From: Pseudocercospora fijiensis CIRAD86
Lineage: Eukaryota; Ascomycota; Dothideomycetes; Mycosphaerellales; Mycosphaerellaceae
DNA: 64,000 nucleotides
NCBI RefSeq assembly: GCF_000340215.1
Contig: NW_006921532.1
Span: 5,554,573 to 5,618,572 of the forward strand
Direction: 5' to 3'
A program made the translations under genes and the position numbers. Positions 46,716-59,950 of this stretch are shown here, piece by piece (positions within the stretch are counted from its first letter, which is position 1; each line of letters opens with the position of its first letter). The notes under the pieces are model-generated. The model was not told the origin of the DNA. It was given only the letters and a program-made list of their open reading frames with translations, and did not search any database.

Positions 46716-48734
46716 GCTAGCTCCGAAAGTCTCTACTTGTAGAAATTAACCAATTAGGTATATAGGATTCTAAAATCCGGGGTCGGCTTAGCGTTACGTA
46801 TAGCTAAGTGCGCATTTTAGCAACTAGATTAGTACCTACGTTGCTATTGTAAGGCGATATAAGAACCTAAGCAAGTAAAGTCTCCTATTATACCTTAGCA
46901 AGCCTATATAACAATTATATAATATTATTACGTATACTATAGTGCTATCTCGCCGGCGCAAAGCCTACTTAGCGTATACGCGGAAAAGCTCGGTCGCTCG
47001 TATAGATATACTCGGTTGCCGGCTCGGTATATATACTATCCGTATATAGCCTAGTTAATAGTAAACGCTCTACTCTATTCTAAAAAAGGTACGGTTTAGT
47101 TCTACTTTTCTACTAACGGCGATTCGTAGAGGGTATTCTATTTATTACCTTTATACCGTATTTTCTTATAGTTCTAACTATCTACCCTTCGTAGCGGCCT
47201 ATAGAACCCCAAAAGATAAACGTAAGCGATCCGAATACGCCGAGCGCGGGAAACGCGTAGAATAATGCCCTAGGAGCGCCGATAGTATTAGAAAACGACG
47301 TAGCGATACAATAAGACGAAGCCGAATACTAGGCGCGCCGAGAAGCGACCTACCTATAGCTCGAACGATTTCTAGCTAAGCAAGAAGTGCTTAGGCTAGA
47401 AGTCTAGGCTTAAGAAGCTAAGCGAGAGAATGCGCGTCTTCGTATTCTTAGGGACGTAGGTAATACGCTAGCTCCGAGCTATCTCCGGTTTAGACTCTTA
47501 CTAACTAAGCGTAAGGAAGTGTAGTAGGTATAGGTCTTCTGCCTGCCTTCTACTACTATGCTCCTTCTACTACTACTACTACTACTACCAATCTATATCG
47601 GACTACTACGCGACCGGACCTATACTACTACACTAACCTCCTTGCGCTAGTAAGGGTCTAAGGACAAATATCGCAAAGCTATAGAGGCAGTCCTTATAAA
47701 AATACTAGGTTATTAACTAGCGTAAAATCTCGTAATTTAGCACTCGCATCTTATTGTCCCGTTAATTCTAAGTCATTCTATATATATAGTATTTAAATGC
47801 AACGCGTAGTTGTTAAGAAAATAAGTAATATTTAATATAGGTAGCTATAGGTATGCGACGGGTTAGTATAGTGTCTAACTACCTAATATCTAATATACGA
47901 AATACATATATCTAAGACTAGGAGATTGTAGAGCGACTATTTCTAAATACTGTTTGTATAGACTACGTATATCCCTAATGCCTACCTACTAAATGCTAGC
48001 CCTTAAGCGAAGCTAACTTGTTTGCTAGAATTGAGACCTTCGAATATCGATAAGCGATAATGCGGAGGTTATAGAGCGGCTATTTCTAGATTACCTTAAT
48101 GCGAGCGATATATACGTAGAGCGTAGTATTGTTATATTGTATCTAAGTAGCGGAGGCTATTTAGCTAGCTTAAATCTATCGATAAAAGCTAGTACTATAG
48201 GCTAGTATTATAGGCTAGCACTATAGGCTATCGTAGATTATGCTTATCGCTAGTTGCGCTCCGTTCTACGCTAAGCAATAGAAGATTCTCGTATACGGCT
48301 TCCTATAGATTGTCGTTTGTCGCGCTAATTAATATCGTATATACCGTATTAATCGATCTCGTGTTTGTAGAGATACTACTACTACTACTGCTACTACTAC
48401 TATATATTAACGAAGTCTTATCGGCGTTACGACTAATTGTGCTATCTTTGTATATAAATCGTAAGTCGTAAACTAAGCCCTTTATACTTCCTTAGTTAAG
48501 TAGGTCTAACTAATAAAGCCTTGCCGCTTTAAGCTATAGATATAATAGTAGTACGGACGTCCTTCTTCGTCTCTTCTTCCTACTCCTACGTTCTTCTACC
48601 TATATTTAGCACTCGCACTACCGCTAGCGCTCGCGTCTAATACTCGTATCTAATACTCGCATCTAGCACTCGTACTGCCGCTAGCACTCGCACTGCCGCC
48701 AATACTCGCGTCTAGCACTGTTATTGCCGCTAAT

Positions 48735-51700
48735 ATGTCTAACTCTAACTCTAACCTGCCTAACGCGCTATCCGGTCTAGCGCCGCTATACCTCGACTCT
48801 AACCTCTTATCCGAGCCGCTATCTAAAATAAACTTAGACTCCGATTAGTAGGCGGAGATATAGGCTACGCTTAATACGGACCTTGCCCTTTAGTAGAACG
48901 AGCGTAATAAGCGCAATAAAGACGAAGCGCGTCGAGAGGCATTGTTGCAAGCGGTCGCTAATAAGGACATATACGAGCTAGAGGCGTATAAGCAGGATAA
49001 GATAAGCGATAATAATATCGCATTAGAAAAGGCGGAAGAGGCTCCTATTAAGGAAGATAAGGCTATCAATCTATTTAGCGATAACGATAACGAGGATAGC
49101 GATAATAGTAATAAGTAGGCGGATAATAAACGAGCGGAAGATACTAGCGGTATAGTAGCTCTATACCGCTAGACTCGATAGTAGGCGAGACTAGCCGCCG
49201 CCGCCGCAGGTCTTTAGTAAGGCGGAGATCGCGGCAATCGGACGACTCGAGGCACTTAGCGTATCCGTAGCTATCGTCGTACCCGCGAGTAGAAGTATAC
49301 TAATATCTTCGGAGAGATAAAGCGCACTAGGTTGCCGCTAAAGTAGTAGATAATAATGTTTAATAGATATAGCGAGAAGCTAAACAAGACCTATCGCAAC
49401 TATATTCGCTAGTCTATAGCCGTACTAAAACATAAGTATATCGTCTTAGCTCGGGTTATTCGTAATAAGCTAAAGAAGCTTATTAGTAAGCGATTCTTTG
49501 ACTAGTACAAACCGGAAGATTCGATAAAGGAGGTTAACCTATAGGAGATATATAGTATTATCGAAGACACTATACTAACCTAGGTAGATCTTCTACGTAA
49601 GCTGCTTCCGAATAAGAAGATCCTACTCGATAAGACTACGAACGAGTCGCCTCCGTATAAGCAGGACCGCCTCCGTAAGCGCATTACAGTAATAATATAG
49701 ATAGCTATTCGCTCGATCTCCTTAAAGAAGGCTTCTATATTTAGTAAGCAATTCGGCCTATACCTAGTTACTAGTAGTATGCTATACTATGTAATTAGTG
49801 TTATTAATAATATAGGCCTATCTAGTGCCGCTCGCACGATTTAGGTACTAATGCGGAAGATAGAGGCAGTTTAGGACTAGCGTATAATTGTAATAGCTCG
49901 AGATAAGCGGAGTTTCTCGGTATACGATAACCTAGTTAAGTAGAAGAATCGCAAGGGCGTCTAGAAGTAGGGCAACCGTACGGAGATGCTAAATATAACT
50001 ACCTCCTATATCGGCATTAACGAGCGTATTCTAGTAGAAGGTTCAACTAAGGATATAATTAATTTAAACTTAGAGCTTAGCTATAAACACATCCTAGGAA
50101 ATCTTACTAAGAACGCGAAGTATAGAACCCGTAAGCACCTCTCGTTATACTATATCGACTAGGCATTAGGTGTCGTATTTAGACTAGAGCTAAAGGGTAT
50201 GTTCGAGGATTACGATTTCGAGATACGATATTAGTCGACTATTACGTAGAGTCTCGATATAGCACTCGGAATTAGTACTAAGTATCTCCGTCTGGGCACT
50301 AAAACCGAACGCTTTATATAGCTAATAATCGATATTATAGACCCGGAAGAGGCTACTAATCTCGTCCCGATAAAGCTATCGATAAACGATAAGGTATCGA
50401 TTACTAGATCTAAGGAGGTTCTAAAGGATATCTTCCTCGATAATATATAGCTAGATAAGGATAAGGACTTCGGATATTAGCTACAACCTAGTAACTCTAC
50501 TAAACAGATTGCCGCGCGCGATAAGAAGAGTCGGCTATATCTAATCGTCGGAGACTAGATAACTTGTGCCCGTTTTAATAGCTATTAAGCGGAAGGCGTC
50601 GAGTCGGAGCGCCCGTATAATCGATACGACTAGGGCGTAATCGTGCCTAGCTAGCTACATATCTATATAAACAAAGCGTACGGCATCGTTAAGACCCACT
50701 TCGATAAGAATTCCGATAAAGTATAGCTTGCCTATTCCTTAGTCGGCGATGCTTTGTTCTATACGATAAAAGGCATTAGTAAAGAGAACCCTAAATACTT
50801 CCTTGTCTTAAACCTACTATATCGTATATTCCGCAGCCGTGTTACTGCCTGCTTCTAGTATAAGATAGACTCGTAGGGTTTTTTAGACTATTCCGATAAG
50901 TCGAAGAGCCGGATCGAGGTACTAAAGGTCGCTATCTCTAATCTCGAGCCGGGGCAGTATCTATAAATAGTCGAGAACATCTAGACTAAGGCGTTTACTA
51001 AGGAGGCATAGCAGAATAAGTATATTAGTAAGGATGAGGTCCTTATCTAGGATGCTAATTATACTACTATATGCCGCTTGCTTATATAGATCGAGGAGCT
51101 AATAACAATACGTACCGCTATCCGGAAAATAGATATCAGTTACTTAAAGCGTATAGTAGACTACCTTATCGTTCTATTCCTTAGAACTAACTAGACTAAC
51201 TACGCGAAGCATATGCTAGAATTCCGCTAGTTACTCGAATAGGATTAGCCGTTACGTCGAGCATTAATAGCTATCTCTATCGTAAATCCCTCGGGCAAGG
51301 AAGGTAAAGGCATCGCTATAGATAAGGAAATCGAGCTTATTAACAACGACCTAACTCTAGACCTGAACTACTTTAGTAACTCGACCTATAATATAGCCGC
51401 TATCGCTTACAAGAAGGCCGGTAATCGCCGCGTAGCTCGAGCATTAAAGAAGATATTTACATCCGCGATCGGTATCGAAGGTACTAATTACTATACTAAT
51501 AAGAACGCCGTAACCGATATACTAAGTATAGCCGACAAGCTGTTCCGAGATAGCCTTACAGAGCGACAGCTAGTTAGTAAGGATTCTTCCGAGGATAATC
51601 GTACCCTATCGGACGATATTTAGTAGATTAGTATTAGTAAGCTAGTACTAGCAATTAAGGCATTAAATGAAGCTTATAGCGCTCGTTCTCGGTATGTAAC

Positions 51701-52346
51701 TATAAGCACGAACGAGGTAGGTAATAATAGCGTCGATAGCATTAATAGTGCCGATACTCGTAGCTACGGACTTAACGGATATAGCGGAGATCGTAGTCTA
51801 CTCGGTACTAGGGCTATTAATAAGGCAGATAAGCTATATATAGATACTAATAGCTTTGCTTAGTTAGGCGACGGTCTACTACCGGTAGGATATATCTAGG
51901 CATTAGGCGCAGACGATAGCAGTAGTAGTAGTAGTAGCAATCTCGGCTTCTATACTATAGCTAGCGGCATGCTATACGGCGCAGTACTCGCAGACCTAGA
52001 CATGCTATAGTCTAACGATGCTAATCGTAACCTAGTTTACAATGCTAGTCGTACTAGCACTAGTAGAGCTAGTAGAACTAGTAGAGCTAGTAGAACTAGT
52101 AGAACTAGTAGAACTAGTAGAACTAGTAGAACTAGTAGAACTAGTAGAACTAGTAGAACTAGTAGAACTAGTAGTAGAATAGACGACAGCGACGACCTAA
52201 CACTTATATATAGTGCTATCTAAGAGACCGCTGCTGCTACTAGCTACTTCGATTATACCGAGTATTAGGATCTAGACTAAGATAATAATAAGGCTGTTGC
52301 AATAGCTATAGCTATAGACTAGGGTATTGCAGCGATTAAGGATTGA
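48735..52346 (+). pseudogene. RIP-decayed DUF6589-family gene (copy 2)
   Basis: From an ATG at 48735 one frame continues for about 1,200 codons, with only TAG/TAA interruptions and no frameshift that I can see. It includes S-V-Y-D-N-L near 49920, L-I-V-G-D-x-I-T-C-A-R near 50540 (the conserved L-x-G-D-Q-L-T-x-x-R motif of DUF6589), V-N-P-S-G-K-E-G near 51280 and G-N/S-S-T-Y near 51370. The C-terminal region lines up with the copy-1 protein: Y-L-K-R-I-V-D-Y-L-I-V-L against Y-I-R-R-C-I-N-Y-I-V-L. The N-terminus is acidic and low-complexity, and the C-terminus has a Thr-Ser-Arg repeat. Function unknown; the family is frequent in fungal repeats. Confidence 0.7.
52058..52178 (+). repeat. 9-bp tandem repeat ACTAGTAGA encoding Thr-Ser-Arg
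   Basis: About 13 units in frame with the DUF6589 gene, near its 3' end. A few units read GAGCTAGTA instead. Confidence 0.92.
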
Positions 52347-52429
52347 ATTAAAATAGCTTTTATATTCGGCACATTCGGTGTCTAGGTATATAGTAATCTA
52401 ATCTAATGTATTTATTATTTAGCTCTCGT

Positions 52430-53060
52430 TAATAGCTTCTATTTACTAGCCTAGCTTCCATTTACTAGCCTAGCTTCTAGTTACTAGCCTAGCTTCTAGT
52501 TACTAGCCTAGTATATAGCCTTAGGTACTAAACTAGTAGCGGGCGGCTATTGCGTTAAAAGTGCGGTTAGCGGCGAAGTAGTAGCGGTAGACTAGAGTGC
52601 GTACCTCGTCGGGGATGCTTGTAAATTCGAAGGGTTTAGCTAGGCGTACGATAATAGCTTACGATAATAGCTTAATAGCTAGCTAGGCTAGGCGTACGAT
52701 AATAGCTTAATAGCTAGCTAGGCTAGGCGTACGATAATAGCTTACGATAATAGCTTAATAGCTAGCTAGGCCAGGCGTACGATAATAGCTTACGCGCCTA
52801 GCGGCGAAGTAGTAGCGGTAGACTAGAGTGCGTGCGTGCCTATAGTAAACTAGAGTGCGTGCCTATAGTAAACTAGAGTGCGTGCCTATAGTAAGCTAGA
52901 GTGCGTACCTATAGTAAACTAGAGTGCGTACCTAGTAGCGAAGTAGTAGCGGTAGACTAGAGTGCGTGCCTCGTCGTAGTGCTTGTAAAGTCGAAGGGTT
53001 TGGCTAGGCGTATAATAATAGCTTAATAGCTAGCTAGGCTAGGCTAGGCGTACGATAATG
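52430..53060 (+). repeat. Cluster of short satellites
   Basis: At least three arrays follow the DUF6589 gene: about 20-bp CTAGCTTCTAGTTACTAGC units (52440-52515), CGTACGATAATAGCTTAATAGC units (52645-52800 and again near 53010), and a 23-bp unit TAGAGTGCGTGCCTATAGTAAAC, five copies (52830-52930). No coding sequence is seen. Confidence 0.8.
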
Positions 53061-53221
53061 GCTTAACAACTAGCGTTACTCTAACTAGGGGCAGTCGGAG
53101 TCTTAGTTAGAGTAGAGGTCTCTGCTATTGGCTTCGCTATAGACTTAGTTCCTATATAAATTTAGAGCGCCTAATACTAAAGGAGGCCTCCGGTAATTTC
53201 GATAACTGCTAGCAATTCTAG

Positions 53222-54131
53222 CCTTAGGCATTTAACTAGCAGCAGTCGGCGGCTATTACGTTGCGTTAAAAGTGCGATAATATATAGCCGTTATTGTTGC
53301 CTTACTATTGTAGCGTAAATAGCGCAATCCTATTAGTAGAGGCAAACCTTACCTACGATACGCTAATATAGACCTACGCTTCCTAGTTCAACTTCTTCTT
53401 CTTCTTCTTCTTCTTCTATATATACTAACACACTAACACCCCTAGCAATATACTAGCTATCGGCTTCTAATAGCAATAGTATCGATACCTCTTTGTCGTA
53501 TATAGGTAGCTCTATAGCGATTAATACTATCTCCTAACTAGTCCTGCGGCTTGCTACCGATAGAACCGCTTAAGTTAGTTAAGGTTCCTCGATCGGTAGA
53601 GTTTGTTTAGTCCTTCTTTTCTTTTAAGGTCTCCGATAGGCTTTGCCGACGTAAGACGTTACGAAGGCGACTCTCCTAGCAAGTAGGTTGTTTTCTATAG
53701 CTTTAGCGGGCGCCGACTACGCATTTAACCGAAAGAGCATAGTTTTTATTAGAACATCGCAGTACAAACTATAGAGGTCTTAGATAGATTAGCGGAGGTA
53801 AAAACTCTTTAGTAAGGTATACCTATAATGCGGCTAACGGTCTAACTCGGTAAAAACTCTTTAGTAAGATATACCTTAAGTAGCGGCTCGATAGCGACTC
53901 TCCTACTAAGTAGGTTAATAGACTAAGTAGGTTAATAGGTTCGTAGCATTGCTATAGGCCTAACTCGGTAAAAACTCTTTAGTAAGATATACCTTAAGTA
54001 GCGGCTAGGCCTAACTCGGTAAAAACTCTTTAGTAAGGTACACCTTAAGTAGCAGCTATAGGCTTCCTACGTTCGGATTCTTTATAGGATAATAGCTCTC
54101 GAGAACGCATCTAGTTAAGTCGGCGTAACGC
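53222..54131 (-). repeat. Inter-gene repeat block shared by both helicase/DUF6589 modules (copy 2)
   Basis: Reverse complement of 25232-26012, here slightly expanded by extra copies of a unit ending in AAAAACTCTTTAGTAAG-ATATACC (near 53805, 53850, 53965 and 54020). It lies between the two convergent genes, as in copy 1. Confidence 0.75.
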
Positions 54132-55199
54132 CTTCGTTAGGACTATTAGTTATAATAACCTTAGTACGTAAGGGCCTCTAGTGTACTTAAGCCCGAAGGC
54201 GCTTAGTCTTAGTCTTTACTACTATACGACTATAGCACTACTATACGACTGCAGCCCTTTGCGCATTAAGACTGCTATTCGACTATAGTGCGCCTCCTCT
54301 TCTATTCTAGTAAGCGCATTAATATTGCTATACGACTGTAACGCGCTCGACAACCCTTTTTTTTCGCGGTATCTCTAACACTAAGGGCGCGGTTACACTC
54401 TATTGTTGTCTAGGTACTAATAAGTGTCGCTTTAGCGATCGCTGTCGTATTTCGCTTAATAAGTCCCTTCCTATATACCTCGTACTATAGTTAGTAATAG
54501 AATGCGTTAATTGTTACGCATTACGCGTAGTATATAGGCTATATATAATTCTAGTATGCTTCGGAGTGTATGCTTCTATAGCCGCTTAGTGCCGCTAGTT
54601 AATTAGATCCCCGGACGCTACTATTCGTTTTCTCTGCCTTATATAGTAACTAGTTATCGGAATAATCGTTCTAGGGAGAGTCTAAGCAATAGAGGGCGTT
54701 AACGTAAAAGGGCTATCGTAGCTTCTCGAAGAGTACTTACGCTCGATATATATTATCGCCCTACGTATCTATCCTTGCTATATATGTTGTAGTGCCTATA
54801 AGAGTATACGGTATAATAAGTATAGTGCTAGTCTCGCTAGTCTCGCTAGTAACTTCTCGCTAGTGTTAGTAACTTCTCGCTAGTATTAGTAACTTCTCGG
54901 GTTTCGGAGGCTATTCTTAGTGCCTAAGGCGGCCGTCGTTATCGTATTAGACACTTTTGTTAGCGCTATTTGCTAGAAACGCGCTAAATCGACGTATCTC
55001 GTTGTATTAGTAATACTATTATAAAAGTCGTAAAAGTCGGTATTGTAAATACGCGGAAGGAAGCAGCTATAACGTTTAATCCTACTAATTAAGCGCTCTA
55101 CTATACTAAATCCGGGGTCTTAGCGGGACTCGGTATCCTTGTCGCTTCCTCGCATTTACGCTCCTATATGCGATTTTTACGCTCCTCGACTAGCTCCTA

Positions 55200-56370
55200 T
55201 ATGCGATTTAACTATAGATACCTACGACTATCGACACCTACGACTATCGATACCTACGACTATCGACACCTACGACTATCGATACCTACGACTATTTACA
55301 AGGATATAATTAGCGAGCCTATAAAGACATAATAGAAGGGTAGTAAAGAGCCTGCTTAGCGAGCCTATAAGGACATAATAGAAGGGTAGTAAAGAGCCTG
55401 CTTAGCGAGCTTATAAGGACATAATAGAAGGGTAGTAAAGAGCCTGCTTAGCGAGCTTATAAGGATATAATAGAAGGGTAGTAAGGAAGGACCTTATTAA
55501 ATGCTAATTCTAGCGCTAATTCTAGCGCTAGCTCTCGTAGAAGCAGCTAAACTAGGCACTATACGCTAGCTCTCGTAGAAGCAGCTAAACTAGGCATTAT
55601 ATATTACACGCCGGCTCTCGTAGGAGCAGCTAAACTAGGCATCCTATATTATACGCCGGCTCTCGCAGGAGTAGCTAAACCAGGCATTATACGCTAGCTC
55701 TCGTAGAAGCAGCTAAACTAGGCATCCTATATTATACGCCGGCTCTCGTAGGAGCAGCTAAATTAGGCATTATACGCTAGCTCTCGTAGAAGCAGCTAAA
55801 CTAGGCATCCTATATTATACGCCGGCTCTCGTAGGAGCAGCTAAACTAGGCATTATACGCTAGCTCTCGTAGAAGCAGCTAAACTAGGCATCCTATATTA
55901 TACGCCGGCTCTCGTAGGAGTAGCTTACGCCGGCTCTCGTAGAAGCAACTTAACTAGGCATTATACGCTAGCTCTCGCAGAAGTAGCTCAATGCTGCTAC
56001 CGACATCTGATCTAAAAGATATTATAGTATACAACCTATCCGATCTAGAAGATAGTATAGTATATAACCTACGATCGAGCGTAGTATTACGGCTTACTTT
56101 TCCGAGGATAGGATAAGGACTTAGCGAGCTTACAAGCATATAATAGAAGGGTAGTAAGGAAGGACCTTATTAAATGCCAATTCTAGCGCCAATTCCAGTG
56201 CCAATTCTAGCGCCAATTCTAGTACTAATTCTAGTGCTATTTTACCGCTAATTTAAGTACTATTCTAGTGCTATTTTACCGCCAATTCTAGTACTATTCT
56301 AGTGCTATTTTACCGCTAATTCTAGTGCTATTCTAGTGCTATTCTAGCGCTAATTCTAGCGCTATTCCAG
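55200..56370. repeat. Large satellite cluster between DUF6589 and helicase genes
   Basis: Successive tandem arrays: a 15-16-bp unit CCTACGACTATCGA (55222-55290); a unit of about 53 bp with CATAATAGAAGGGTAGTAA (55310-55490, four copies, one more near 56140); a unit of about 45-55 bp with CTCTCGTAGAAGCAGCTAAACTAGGC (55540-55990, about ten copies, alternating TATACGCTAG and TATACGCCGG); and an ATTCTAGTGCTATTTTACCGC family (56170-56370). The units are adjacent without unique spacers. Confidence 0.85.
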
Positions 56371-59300
56371 TGCTAATCTATCTCTTCTTACGACGAGTTA
56401 GGCTCTCCTCGAGTAGATTCTCCGGTAGGATGTCCGCGCTAATAAGAGCAAGGTTCTCTCGTACCTTTAGAGTTAGCGATAGTATACGACGCGGGCGATT
56501 GCTTATAGCCTTACGAAGAGCAGACTTAGCGACCGAGATTGGAGTGCTATAATTACTGTCTTTATCCTCTCGCTAGCGCCGGCGGCGTAGTGTCCGCTGT
56601 ATTAGTATACGAGCAGATAAGGCCGCAGTACTATTATCCTAGATTAGATCTCCTATATACTTGCCTTTCGCCTTTAGTTATAATTAAGACTGCTTCCCCT
56701 TTGCCTTCCGATTACCTGCGATAGCTTTCTTTACTAGCGATATATTAGCATCGCGAGACTTATCCGAATCCTACTACAACTAGCGAAGACGATCCTAGGC
56801 TATAGGCGGAGGCGGAGGCGGAGGCTAGTCGTCGCTATTATCGCTAGTTACTACCTCTACGGCCGTCTTTCGCTCGGCCTACTTACGCTTCCGCTCCTTA
56901 TAGTACTTCTACTAGTCCTTAAATGCCTTAGGAAAGTCGTAGTTAATATATCTAAGTACTTTACCGAGGCGAAGCTTATCGTAAAGATTGTTACCGCTAG
57001 CCTAGTACTAGTTGTCGAACTTTAGCGCACTCTTAAGCATTTCCTCCCTATTTATACTAGTAGACTACTCTTTACTATCGCCGAGTGCTAGATGCCGCAT
57101 AACATTACAGAGGTCCTAGATATATCGGTCCTCGATAAGGGTATTCGATAGAAGAGCAAAGAAGTACGTATCAAACCGGCCGCTAGCTTTATTAGCCTTC
57201 CGGTCGAAGAACTTCTATAGGTATAGCAGTAAGAAGTACTGCTTAGAGCCCTTATACGGTACAACTAGGGCTTTCGGTAGGCGTAGTGCCTATTTATCCT
57301 ACTAGAATACCGAATCTAGATCGCGATTATAGACAATATTGCAGTAGTCCTTCGAATCTAGGCTCTCCTTAGGATCCTATAGTCGGAGCTCTTCCTAGTA
57401 TCGCTTATTAAGGATAGTACGTAGGCATCGAGGTATCGCTATATAGTAGCTATTAAATAATAAGCGGAAGATGTCGGGGATCTTGTTGCGCTTTTCTATA
57501 TTATTCTTAGACTAATTCTTGCGCCTAGGCGCATTAGCATTAGCATTAGTATTACCTGCTTCCTAGGTTTCTAGTATAGTAGCTATGCCTGTGCCCGTGT
57601 CTCTCGGAACGATAATAGTATCCTCGTTATCCTTATCCTAATCTAGGTCTCTATTAATATCTTCGCTAGGGATCTCGGTATTACGTAGACCGCTTAGTCG
57701 GATCGGCTAGTATATAATAGCACCCTATACGAGATTCTTATATTAGTCCGCGTTAGCCGGTCGACCTTCTCGATTAATAACAGAGGCATAGTTAATACTA
57801 TCTAGAATACGCTTAGCTATATCGTCGATATACTAAGGGAAGAAGAAGATAGTATATAACCGCTATTCTACGCTAAGCTTACGACTAGTACGACTAGCTC
57901 GCTATATAGCATCGTCGATATCCTTCGTAATAGGCAGCTACTATATAATAACGAACTTAACATCGCTAATGTTAGTGCCTATAGCGATCGCTAGGGTACT
58001 AACTATAATGCGAGTTAATAAACGAGCGCTAGGCTTCTTAAACTCGTTATATCGGAGATCCTTGTCGTAATTAGCGACATATGCGGTATAGAAAGCGACG
58101 ACTTTGTATATATTATAGCCGGTATTGTTCTAGGTATACTTCTTAGTTGGATCTTCTTAGCCCTCTATTAGCTAGACAAGCTACTAACGTAGAATATAGG
58201 TTAGCTTATTAACCTTTCCCCGGCTATTAATAAACACGATCGCCTTATCGATATTCGTAGGTATAGCTTGTCTATTAGTAACGGCCTTCTTTAGTAATAG
58301 GTATAGCAAATCGAAGTCGCTACTATGCTTCTACGGAATAGTCTTAAAGATATATATAGTATCGATCCGATCGATGCTCGTACGGATAACCTTAGTCTTA
58401 AATGCCTCGCGGCTATTATTGCGGAAGCCTCTATACTTTAAGACAAATTCGAGTGTCTCCTAGGAGATAGTCGTAGAGGCACCTAGCTATAGGGTATTAT
58501 TGCGGAACAGGCTACGGAGGGTATGTATTTAGGCAAATTCCTCGCGGAAGTCCTTCTATTTATATACTAAGTGTAGCTTATCGATAGTAACAAGGCTAAT
58601 GCGATCGCTAATCTTCTTAAATACCTCTCGCAATTCCGGAGTAGACGCCTACTCTAGACTATAGAAGATATAGTAGTACTTGCTAGTAACGATATTATCG
58701 TACATCTTTAGGTCCTTACGCTTAGTCTTAGTAGAGATTATATAGCAACGTACTAACTCGACGTTTCCGGTAGTAACTATAGACTTCTAAGCAAGCGTAC
58801 GTATCGTTTAGTCGATATTAGCCTTCTGCTTTTTACTAAGGCGGTTTAGAGGGATAATCTAGATATTAATGCGACCAGTTAGCATAGTATATACCTAGTA
58901 GACTAAGCTCTTACCGCTACCGGTCTTCTCGATTATTACTATATCGGTGCCCGCGAAAACTAGGTTATATAGTACCTTACGCTAAAGGTCCGAAGGCATA
59001 TAGCCCTTGTTAGGATAGAATGCATTTAGTACCTACTATAGGCTATTCTTAACAATGTCCTGCTAGAAGGGGATAGCCTCTCGCTTAAGACCGGCATCCT
59101 ATATTAATATCTAGATTTCCTCTAGATTAAATAGCTTGTCGAGTATATAATTAGTCGCAGCCTAAAAGAAGGCGGTCTTCTATTATAGATCTTAAGGAAG
59201 CTCTAGCTTCTCGGTAGACTAGTTTAGCCGCTAGCGAGTATAAGCCTTGCGAGATAGAAGAATTAGTACGGCTTGTAGTAGGGTGTTCTATATACCTTAC

Positions 59301-59950
59301 TGCTACTACTACTGCTATTAATAACGCTAATCGTATGTCTTAGCCGGACGTCCTACTACCTTCTTGCTAACCTAGGTATACTACTACTACTACTGCTACT
59401 GCTTCTTCTGTTTCTATTCCTTACGACGGCCTTTGCTAATATTAAGGTTTCTCCCTAACTAAAGGAAGCTACCGCCTCTATAATAGACTAGATCTAGAGC
59501 CGCTATACGTAGAGGAGGAAGATTAGAGGGATTATTATATTTAACGCCCTCGATAGCATCGACGTCCTCCTAATTTAACTCTATTAATAGTCGCGGCGGG
59601 CCTTAGCGAGCGGCGGTACGCATCGACTAGCGATAATCTATACGCTATCTACGGACTATACACTAAAGACTCTAGCCTTTAGCCTAGCGCTCGATCTATC
59701 GCTAGCGGCGCTGCTCCTCGAGGCGGATATTGCCCTCGAAGCGGTCGCTAACAATAGGCTTATCTAGATCTTAACGCAGCGTAGGAGTGCTATCGCTAGT
59801 AGCGATATAGGCCTACTAAGGAACCTCGATAGCTTCCTCGGTATCTATACGAGTAGTGGATGCGAGTAGTAGATGCGAGTAGTAGATACGAGTAGTAGAT
59901 ACGAGTAGTAGATACGAGTAGTAAATACGAGTAGTAGATGCGAGGCGGAA
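56370..59950 (-). pseudogene. RIP-decayed RecQ-like superfamily-2 helicase (copy 2)
   Basis: Minus-strand frames show helicase motifs: Walker A E-K-T-G-S-G-K-S-L near 58915, P-L-N-R-L-S-K-K-Q near 58845, T-I-D-K-L-H-L-V near 58575 (E to K in D-E-L-H), G-A-S-T-T near 58480, K-V-I-R-T-S-I-D-R near 58375, S-T-L-A-I-A-I-G-T-N near 57980, and Q-R-A-S-R-T-S-R near 57890. The copy-1 helicase has the same K-V-I-R-S/T-S-I-D-R and L-N-R-L segments, so the two are related. The N-terminal coding end is not clear; a 12-bp repeat (TACGAGTAGTAG, about seven units at 59850-59940) lies near it. The C-terminal part is rich in basic residues. Confidence 0.65.

Larger units (their letters stand above)
44751..48734. 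mobile_element. RIP-decayed repeat sequence with AT-rich satellite
   Basis: TA-rich, CA/TG-poor DNA. The part at 45360-46560 is extremely AT-rich and contains a tandem satellite (listed separately). From about 47200 to 47560 a + frame shows charged, Arg/Glu/Ala-rich sequence between TAG codons, perhaps an unrecognised gene end. No LTR or terminal repeat was found. It leads into the copy-2 DUF6589 gene. Confidence 0.55.
48735..59950. mobile_element. Element copy 2: DUF6589 protein and RecQ-like helicase, convergent
   Basis: The same gene pair as copy 1 in the opposite orientation: DUF6589 on + (48735-52346) and helicase on - (about 56370-59950), facing each other. The 4-kb middle holds the shared repeat block (53222-54131) plus many satellite arrays. 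The outer ends are undefined. The proteins are clearly related to those of copy 1 but not close copies, so these are two diverged members of one family. Confidence 0.55.

Noticed and set aside
55200..56370. Array of regularly repeated units resembling a CRISPR-like locus
   Set aside because: Units are tandem without unique spacers, in a eukaryotic RIP-decayed region; ordinary satellites.
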